This document shows, piece by piece, positions 1 to 4,523 of a DNA stretch of 7,306 nucleotides (positions are counted from its first letter, which is position 1; the number at the start of each line of letters is the position of its first letter). The notes below the pieces were generated by a model. It saw nothing but the letters and a program-made list of their open reading frames with translations, was not told the origin of the DNA and made no database searches. The DNA comes from JALOAR01 sp041649615 (GTDB lineage: Bacteria; Patescibacteriota; Minisyncoccia; UBA6257; Colwellbacteraceae): positions 1 through 7,306 of the forward strand of contig JBAZMT010000036.1 in the NCBI GenBank assembly GCA_041649615.1, given 5' to 3'. Both the position numbers and the translations under genes were made by a program.

Positions 1-2
1 CG

Positions 3-1223
3 ATGGGCTGGTCTGGATTCCATAACAAATACCAGCTATTCATCGTAGACGAAGCACCGGGAATCCCCGACTCGGTACATGAGATGATTACGGGGAACAT
101 TACGGGAAGCCACAACGTTCTCCTGGCGCAGGGAAACCCGCTGGTTAGGGCTGGATGGTGGCATAACGGGCAGCAACTGCCGGTTCCTGAACATCGCAGG
201 GTCTTCAAGATCAGCGCCAAGGACTCCCCGAACTATCGGCACCGTCTATGGGCCGAGCGGATCAAGGAAGAGACGGGCAAGTACCCAGACGATCCGTACA
301 TCAAGATCCTGCCGGATGGGGAAGCCGAGTTCAAGGAACTTATCCCTGGCCTGGCGAGTTACGAGTGGATCAACCGAGTTGAGGCAGATCCGCAGACGCG
401 GCCGGGCACTCCCTATCACGACGGCCATGTTCTAGGAGAGTTCCCGCAGGGCTCCGAGTGGGGTCTGTTGCCCTGGGACTCCATCCAGGAAGCGGCGGAG
501 AGAAGCCACGGCTGGCAAGAGTGTATCGAGGCGCTGGGCTTTGAGGATTGGCGCTCGCTGATGAGTTCGGTGGGGCGGAATGATGCCCTGTCCCAGATCA
601 TCGAGTATGCCGAGGCGCACGATCTTCAGATCACTCTCCCCGACTTCAACCGACTGGCTGTTGGTGTTGACGTAGCCGATGGTGGCGGGAACCTCAGTGT
701 AATCACCGTTCTGGCGGGCAACAAGGTTCTTGAGCAGCGCATCGTGGACGGGACGGCAGCGGTGCAACTGCCTCCGCTCATTGAAGAGACGCTGAGAGAC
801 TACGAGATTTGGTCGTGTGGCATCGACAAGCCTGGTGTGGGAGTGGCCCCAGTCGCGGTGCTACAGGCGCGGGGGGTCGAGGTCTTGGAATTCAAGGGGG
901 GCGTGCCAGCCGATGATGCGGACGACCGCCAGGAATATGTAGACCTGAACAGTGAAATGGCCTGGGCGCTGCGACGCGAGTTTGTTGAAGGAATCATCGA
1001 GATACCTGATTGCGAAACGCTAAAACAGCAGTTGGGTTCGATCCAGTGGTCTTATAGTGCCGGGAACAAGGTCCGCGTCCCGAAGCCCGCCAAATCGCCC
1101 GATAGATTCGACTCTCTGCGGATAGCGTTCTGGTGCCAGCAATACGGCGACTACTCCCCCGATGTAGCGGGGCAGCAATTGCCGAAGTACAAGGGGCAGT
1201 TTGGTGGGCTGAGTGAGTGGTAG
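3..1223 (+). CDS. terL: Phage terminase large subunit, 5'-truncated by window edge
   Basis: This is the motor ATPase and nuclease that cuts concatemeric phage DNA and pumps it through the portal into the procapsid. The frame is open to the window edge, and the ATG at position 3 is probably internal: the 406 visible residues begin just before the Walker B motif (LFIVDEAP, residues 12-19), and the Walker A region that must precede it is missing. A coupling-type motif follows (QGNP, residues 43-46). GEFPQGSEWGLLP (residues 145-157) resembles the linker that leads into the nuclease domain in this family. The RNase H-like nuclease begins at GVDVADGGGN (residues 221-230, candidate metal ligands D223 and D226), continues at CGIDKPGVG (D275) and ends at SPDRFDSLRIAF (D367 or D370). 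Residues 160-215 look like an extended helical linker between ATPase and nuclease. Family and role are clear; the packaging strategy (cos or pac) cannot be read from this fragment. Confidence 0.93.
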   Translation: MGWSGFHNKYQLFIVDEAPGIPDSVHEMITGNITGSHNVLLAQGNPLVRAGWWHNGQQLPVPEHRRVFKISAKDSPNYRHRLWAERIKEETGKYPDDPYIKILPDGEAEFKELIPGLASYEWINRVEADPQTRPGTPYHDGHVLGEFPQGSEWGLLPWDSIQEAAERSHGWQECIEALGFEDWRSLMSSVGRNDALSQIIEYAEAHDLQITLPDFNRLAVGVDVADGGGNLSVITVLAGNKVLEQRIVDGTAAVQLPPLIEETLRDYEIWSCGIDKPGVGVAPVAVLQARGVEVLEFKGGVPADDADDRQEYVDLNSEMAWALRREFVEGIIEIPDCETLKQQLGSIQWSYSAGNKVRVPKPAKSPDRFDSLRIAFWCQQYGDYSPDVAGQQLPKYKGQFGGLSEW

Positions 1224-1224
1224 A

Positions 1225-1234
1225 GGGGGGAGGG
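1225..1234 (+). promoter_or_regulatory. Ribosome binding site deciding the start of the cysteine-rich small gene
   Basis: A purine tract, GGGGGGAGGG, ends two bases before the ATG at 1237, with its GGAG core at a workable distance. It lies just after the terminase stop. It favours the ATG at 1237 over the in-frame GTG at 1213, which lies inside the terminase gene and has no comparable purine tract before it. Confidence 0.6.
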
Positions 1235-1236
1235 TA

Positions 1237-1500
1237 ATGAAGAAGGTGTGTCTGTGGAAGGAATGGGCGGCTCTAGAGAAACGGGCCGAAGCTGCTGGCG
1301 GCGAGTTCGAGTCAGTTGTGAACGCGTTGTGGGACGCAATCTGTGAGGCAGACCTAGATGGGTGCCCGTATTCTCAGGCGCTGGAGGCCGGAGATGATGA
1401 GGAGTTCCTCCGCGAGTACGAGTGCGAAGGCGATGGCTGCGACCCAGAACACCAAGAAGAGTGTTGGGCGTGGTGGTATGTCGCAGATCAGAGCGAATAG
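1237..1500 (+). CDS. Small acidic cysteine-rich protein, unknown function
   Basis: I do not recognise this 87-residue protein. The start was set at the ATG at 1237 because of the strong purine tract before it; an in-frame GTG at 1213 would add eight residues and overlap the terminase gene. The N-terminal half reads as helical (residues 6-40). The C-terminal half is very acidic and carries a cysteine-histidine cluster: C63, C68, H72 and C76, spaced C-x4-C-x3-H-x3-C, followed by WAWW. Further cysteines are at 5, 36 and 43. The cluster could bind zinc, but the spacing does not match a standard zinc knuckle, so that is only inference. It sits between terminase and portal, where phages often carry small accessory genes, and it is co-directional with both. 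The coding call rests on frame, RBS and context, not on homology. Confidence 0.65.
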   Translation: MKKVCLWKEWAALEKRAEAAGGEFESVVNALWDAICEADLDGCPYSQALEAGDDEEFLREYECEGDGCDPEHQEECWAWWYVADQSE

Positions 1501-1526
1501 ATGATTCGGGAGAGGGGTGAGGAGAA

Positions 1527-1646
1527 ATGAACGTACTGCATAACCTGTTCATGGGGATGGCCTATGTTGCCGGGATGATCGCGCTACTGATTATCATCCT
1601 TGGCGGTATCGGCTTTCTCATTGCAGCAGTAACGAAGAAGAAGTAG
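1527..1646 (+). CDS. 39-residue single-span membrane peptide
   Basis: A short ORF encodes a peptide starting MNVLHNLFMG, with a hydrophobic span from about residue 11 to 35 (core IALLIIILGGIGFLIAA) and a C-terminal TKKK tail. The hydrophobic core followed by lysines predicts one transmembrane helix with the C terminus in the cytoplasm. A purine-rich stretch with AGGGG and GAGGAG lies at 1513-1524, just before the ATG. The stop codon at 1644-1646 overlaps the AGGAG that serves the portal gene, so the two appear translationally linked. The function is unknown. Small membrane peptides in phages include holins, antiholins and superinfection-exclusion factors, but nothing here picks one. Confidence 0.6.
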   Translation: MNVLHNLFMGMAYVAGMIALLIIILGGIGFLIAAVTKKK

Positions 1647-1652
1647 GAGCCT

Positions 1653-2990
1653 ATGTCAATCTTTGACAGAGCTGTCGGCATGTGGCGTCGCGTTCTAGAG
1701 AGCGACTACAGCCTTTCATCGCATGAGACGCTTGGCGGTCGTTTCCAAAACGGCTGGCTGAAGATGGGCGGTAGCCAAGATGAGGAACTAAACGTCGATC
1801 GCTACGACCAAATGGAAGAGGCGTACAAGGCGTATCGGTTCGATCCGATTGCCAAGAACATCGTTGAAATCTACGCTTCCTACATTCTTGGTGACGGCTA
1901 CTCTGTCAAGTTTGACAACGAGAGTGACAAAGAGCGGTGGGAATCGTTCCGCGAAGAGAACACGTTTGACGACAAGTTCCAGAACGCGGTACGGCTGTTG
2001 CTTGTGCGCGGAGAGCACTTCTTTTGGCTGTTTGAGAACGACAACTGGTACTCGACGCCTCAGATTCGGCACCTTCCCGCGACTCAGGTAGGGGACATTG
2101 ACACGGCGAAGGGCGATCCTGAGAGGGTGACGATGTACCATGGCCGTGCTGACTACTATGAGAAGTCATGGAAGCCGGAAGACCTGATCCACCTCAAGAT
2201 TTTCTCTTACGGGCAGATGAGAGGGCATGGGATTCTTGAGCCGATTCTGTCGCCGCTGGCCAAGTACCGCAAGTTCCTGAATGCCCAGTCGGTGACGGCG
2301 CAGATCGTAGCCTCGTTGCCGATCATCCGTAAGGGACCGTGGACGACTCAGCAGATTACCAGCCGGGTAGATGACTTTGCGGCGCTCCCGCCTCCGGGCA
2401 CAGTTATCACGGCCAGTAACAAAGAAGAGTGGGGATCGGTCGATCACGCTGCGGCGCGGGTAAACTGGCGCGACCAGGGAAGGGCGCTGGCACTCGCTAT
2501 TGCCTCTGGGGCGGGACTGCCATACTTCATGGTGTTCTGCGACTCCAGCGACTCGAACTACTCCGCAACGCTCGTTGCCGAGGCTCCGGCGATCAGGCGA
2601 TTCAACGACATCCGGCTGTCAATGCAGGGTGCGTTGCGAGAGTTGGTCAAGCGCGTCGTGAAGCCCGAGGGGGACTTCAAGATCGTCTTCTACCCAATCG
2701 TGCCGCGCGACTCCGAGAAGGAAGTGCGGGCATGGATGGAGCCGTACATCCTCAATGCTGTGTCGTGGACAACGACCATGGAGAAGATGGGGCTTGACCC
2801 AGAGGAAGAGGAGACGAGGCTTACCGACGAGGGTAGGTGGCCTCCGTGGGGATCAATGGTGGGGGGAGATCCAGAGGACAGCAACGCGCCATTCGGCAGC
2901 AGCGGTTTTCAGTGGCGCAACCCAACCAAGGACGTTGAGCGAGACATGATGAACAAGTCTATCGGCGCTCAGACACCAAAGAACCCATAG
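1653..2990 (+). CDS. Phage portal protein
   Basis: The portal is the dodecameric ring at the unique capsid vertex. It nucleates procapsid assembly, docks the terminase and later joins the tail connector. The 445-residue length is typical. Family-like features are an N-terminal region crossing DPIAKNIVEIYASYILGDG (residues 64-82), the stretch VRLLLVRGEHFFWLF (residues 113-127), the PEDLIHLKIFSYGQMRGHGILEPIL segment (residues 175-199) and GAGLPYFMVF plus SNYSATLVAE (residues 287-310), the last two resembling the stem and wing region of siphovirus-type portals. The C-terminal end contains MGLDPEEEETRL, a motif common in portal C termini. The AGGAG at 1645-1649 lies three bases before the ATG. 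The following gene starts nine bases after the stop, which indicates co-transcription. The identification rests on pattern and on position between the terminase and head genes. Confidence 0.9.
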   Translation: MSIFDRAVGMWRRVLESDYSLSSHETLGGRFQNGWLKMGGSQDEELNVDRYDQMEEAYKAYRFDPIAKNIVEIYASYILGDGYSVKFDNESDKERWESFREENTFDDKFQNAVRLLLVRGEHFFWLFENDNWYSTPQIRHLPATQVGDIDTAKGDPERVTMYHGRADYYEKSWKPEDLIHLKIFSYGQMRGHGILEPILSPLAKYRKFLNAQSVTAQIVASLPIIRKGPWTTQQITSRVDDFAALPPPGTVITASNKEEWGSVDHAAARVNWRDQGRALALAIASGAGLPYFMVFCDSSDSNYSATLVAEAPAIRRFNDIRLSMQGALRELVKRVVKPEGDFKIVFYPIVPRDSEKEVRAWMEPYILNAVSWTTTMEKMGLDPEEEETRLTDEGRWPPWGSMVGGDPEDSNAPFGSSGFQWRNPTKDVERDMMNKSIGAQTPKNP

Positions 2991-2999
2991 GAGATCGGT

Positions 3000-3290
3000 A
3001 TGGATTGGTTCGACATCGCAAGTCTCCCTCTAGCGGCGGGCATCATCATCGCATTCGGATACGTTCTCTATCGCATTTTCAAGGTCGTGCTAGAGGCGCT
3101 TGTCAAGCCGATCTGTAGTTCGATGGAGGAGACGCGCGAGTCGATAAAGTCGTGTACTGAGGCGCAGACGAATGCGCTGACGACAGTCGTAACGAACCAC
3201 ATCCAGCACTCCGAACAGGCGTGGACTATGGTCAGTCAGTCGTTGGAGAAGCTGGCGGACAAGCTGGATCGGGATGAGACTGTGGTCTAG
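3000..3290 (+). CDS. Small membrane-anchored protein with helical tail, unknown function
   Basis: This 96-residue protein has one N-terminal transmembrane helix (about residues 9-35, LAAGIIIAFGYVLYRIF at its core). A polar, probably helical or coiled-coil tail follows (residues 40-92, ending SLEKLADKLDRDE). Such a layout is seen in holin-like, spanin-like and other small phage membrane proteins, and no specific family is recognisable. The start is well supported: AGGAGA at 2989-2994, overlapping the portal stop, is five bases from the ATG. It is the last plus-strand gene before the reverse-oriented cassette. Its final 59 bases overlap the 3' end of that minus-strand gene, tail to tail. Confidence 0.75.
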   Translation: MDWFDIASLPLAAGIIIAFGYVLYRIFKVVLEALVKPICSSMEETRESIKSCTEAQTNALTTVVTNHIQHSEQAWTMVSQSLEKLADKLDRDETVV

Positions 3291-3573
3291 GTTTGCATTC
3301 TAGGAACGTCTCTTCGGCGTAGTTCTCTCCCTGCTGCACAAGAACCCACTCGCCGGTCTTCCAGGACAGGCCATACTTCTTGTGTTTGCGGTCGGCGTAC
3401 CACTCTACCTTGCGTACTCGAAATCCGTGACGGTCGTTGGGTGAAAACATAGGATCTGGACAGTGTTCCAGTAACTCAATCTCCACGCCAAGAACAGGAG
3501 AGCCCTCTGGCGGCCAGTAATGCTTGGCAGTGTAGCGGATGATTGACTCGACTCGATCCTTCAACTCGCTCAT
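3232..3573 (-). CDS. Reverse-oriented small protein of unknown function (moron-like cassette)
   Basis: This is the only credible minus-strand gene in the window. The 113-residue product is unrecognised but has a natural globular composition: a helical start (MSELKDRVESIIRYTAKHYW), then alternating hydrophobic and charged segments with many aromatics (VRKVEWYADRKHKKYGLSW, TGEWVLVQQGENYAEETFLE). Up to about residue 94 it lies in otherwise empty sequence. Residues 95-113 (PRPQSHPDPACPPASPTTD) lie antisense to the end of the upstream plus-strand gene and switch abruptly to a proline- and serine-rich composition. A strong promoter lies directly before the ATG, and no ribosome binding site is evident. 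A lone reversed gene with its own promoter inside a late operon fits the moron concept, meaning an acquired gene expressed independently, possibly in the lysogen. That role is inference. Confidence 0.72.
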   Translation of the reverse strand: MSELKDRVESIIRYTAKHYWPPEGSPVLGVEIELLEHCPDPMFSPNDRHGFRVRKVEWYADRKHKKYGLSWKTGEWVLVQQGENYAEETFLECKPRPQSHPDPACPPASPTTD

Positions 3574-3579
3574 GCTTCT

Positions 3580-3608
3580 ATGATATCAAACCGCAGTGCG
3601 TCAGTCAA
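3580..3608 (-). promoter_or_regulatory. Sigma-70-type extended -10 promoter for the minus-strand gene
   Basis: Read on the minus strand, TTGACT (3608-3603) is followed by a 17-base spacer and TATCAT (3585-3580). The spacer ends in TGA directly before the hexamer, giving an extended -10 (TGnTATCAT). The -35 matches TTGACA at five of six positions and the -10 matches TATAAT at four to five. Counting six bases on from the -10 puts the expected transcription start at about 3573, which is the A of the start codon. The transcript would therefore be leaderless or nearly so. The -35 overlaps the ribosome binding site of the divergent plus-strand gene by two bases. Confidence 0.72.
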
Positions 3609-3613
3609 GGTGA
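3607..3613 (+). promoter_or_regulatory. Ribosome binding site for the Mu F-like gene
   Basis: AAGGTGA lies three bases before the GTG at 3617. It supports this non-ATG start, since no ATG is available near the N terminus. The site overlaps the -35 hexamer of the divergent promoter on the opposite strand. Confidence 0.6.
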
Positions 3614-3616
3614 CAA

Positions 3617-4414
3617 GTGCCCAACCCGCGCCTTCAACAGATCGTCCTTTCCAACTACAGCGAAGCCGAGACGCTGAGTAACCGCGAGTTGCGGGAACTG
3701 TCTCGTCTGTTGGGACTGTCACGCCACGACGTAGAAAAGTTGCTGGATGAGCTGGCGAGGAACGAGGCACGGTATCGTGGTCTGAGTCAGGGCGCGATGA
3801 TCCGCGACGCTTCGATGGCGCTCGCTGGCACGTCGATGCTATGGCGGGCTCTACAGGGCGCTACAAGGGACATTGTATCGTCTGCGGTCGAGATCGGGTG
3901 GTCTAGTGGCCTGAGGGCGACAGAGGCCATTGCTGCCCACATGGGTCAGACGCTAGGCACGGCACCGATGTCAATGCTCGATGCGCTTCGGTCGAATGCC
4001 ATTCCGTTTGCCGATGCGCAGACAAGGGCAATCGAGGCACGAATCCGGGGCGAGTTAGTGCGCGGGCTCTTGAACAAGGAGTCTGTCAAGGCGATCTCGA
4101 ATCGGATGATCGGTGCGGGACTCGGGACTGAGGGCACGGTCTGGAGTTCGGCTATGAAGCGGGCCGAGGCGACGATTAGGACAGAGACGGCTCGCGCCTA
4201 TAACACTGCCATGACTAGCCGGTTTGCTAACGTGGACTGGATTACGGGGTATCAATACCTCACGCAACCCGAGGGAGAATGGCCTTGCTCTCGCTGTGAG
4301 CCATACCACGGTCAGTTCTTTCCGAAGGGGACTGAGCCGATGCTCCCACTGCATGTAAACTGCCGTTGCCTGCTTCTCCCAACCACGCAAAAGTACGGCA
4401 CTTACGATCTGTAG
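3617..4414 (+). CDS. Phage minor head protein, Mu F / SPP1 gp7 family
   Basis: Proteins of this family are low-copy head components found inside or at the portal vertex. They take part in head morphogenesis and, in some phages, in DNA ejection. The 265-residue product starts at a GTG preceded by AAGGTGA. The N-terminal two thirds are helical. The segment RAEATIRTETARAYNTAMTS (residues 182-201) matches the A-x-x-IxRTE-xx-xAxN pattern typical of the family. The C terminus carries the hallmark Cys/His signature: C224, C227, H231 with GQFF, then LPLHVNCRC (H246, C249, C251), probably metal-binding. Many Mu F-type proteins are longer or fused to a toxin or ADP-ribosyltransferase domain; this is the plain form. 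It lies three genes after the portal gene, separated by the small membrane gene and the reversed cassette; in related phages it commonly follows the portal directly. Confidence 0.88.
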   Translation: MPNPRLQQIVLSNYSEAETLSNRELRELSRLLGLSRHDVEKLLDELARNEARYRGLSQGAMIRDASMALAGTSMLWRALQGATRDIVSSAVEIGWSSGLRATEAIAAHMGQTLGTAPMSMLDALRSNAIPFADAQTRAIEARIRGELVRGLLNKESVKAISNRMIGAGLGTEGTVWSSAMKRAEATIRTETARAYNTAMTSRFANVDWITGYQYLTQPEGEWPCSRCEPYHGQFFPKGTEPMLPLHVNCRCLLLPTTQKYGTYDL

Positions 4415-4427
4415 AGATTCCTTTAGA

Positions 4428-4443
4428 TGGGTCGAAAGACCCA
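4428..4443 (+). other. Hairpin with GAAA tetraloop in the intergenic gap
   Basis: TGGGTC, GAAA, GACCCA form a perfect six-base-pair stem capped by a GNRA tetraloop, starting 14 bases after the stop codon of the Mu F-like gene. It is followed by CACACCACC, not by a run of T, so it does not look like an intrinsic terminator. It may protect a processed 3' end or be part of a larger RNA fold. Confidence 0.5.
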
Positions 4444-4481
4444 CACCACCACCCCCTCCAAGGGGCTAGGCCGAACCCCAA

Positions 4482-4511
4482 GGCTCGCCGGGGAGAGATC
4501 CCTGGCGGGCC
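4482..4511 (+). other. Long GC-rich hairpin with GAGA tetraloop just before the protease gene
   Basis: The arms GGCTCGCCGGGGA and TCCCTGGCGGGCC pair over 13 base pairs with two G-T wobbles, closed by a GAGA loop, which is also a GNRA type. The structure ends 12 bases before the ATG at 4524. No T run follows, so intrinsic termination is unlikely. Its position suggests control of translation initiation or of transcript processing for the protease-scaffold gene, whose own ribosome binding site is weak. The pairing was read by eye; its conservation is not known. Confidence 0.55.
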
Positions 4512-4523
4512 ATTAGAGATCAG

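Noticed and set aside
1213..1236. GTG start for the cysteine-rich gene, overlapping the terminase
   Set aside because: The ATG at 1237 has a much better ribosome binding site and avoids the overlap.
1501..1530. Nine-codon ORF ATG ATT CGG ... TGA directly after the cysteine-rich gene
   Set aside because: It consists mostly of purine-rich ribosome binding sequence for the next gene and has no RBS of its own. An upstream leader peptide with ATGA coupling is possible but unsupported.
3581..3588. TGATATCA palindrome overlapping the -10 as an operator
   Set aside because: Eight bases is too short to support an operator call, and no second copy was seen nearby.
4421..4446. Hammerhead-like ribozyme suggested by the CGAAAG segment
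   Set aside because: The required CUGAUGA core and the flanking helices are absent; GAAA is simply the loop of a 6-bp hairpin.
4428..4511. Intrinsic transcription terminator between Mu F-like and protease genes
   Set aside because: Neither hairpin is followed by a T run, and termination here would cut off the capsid genes.
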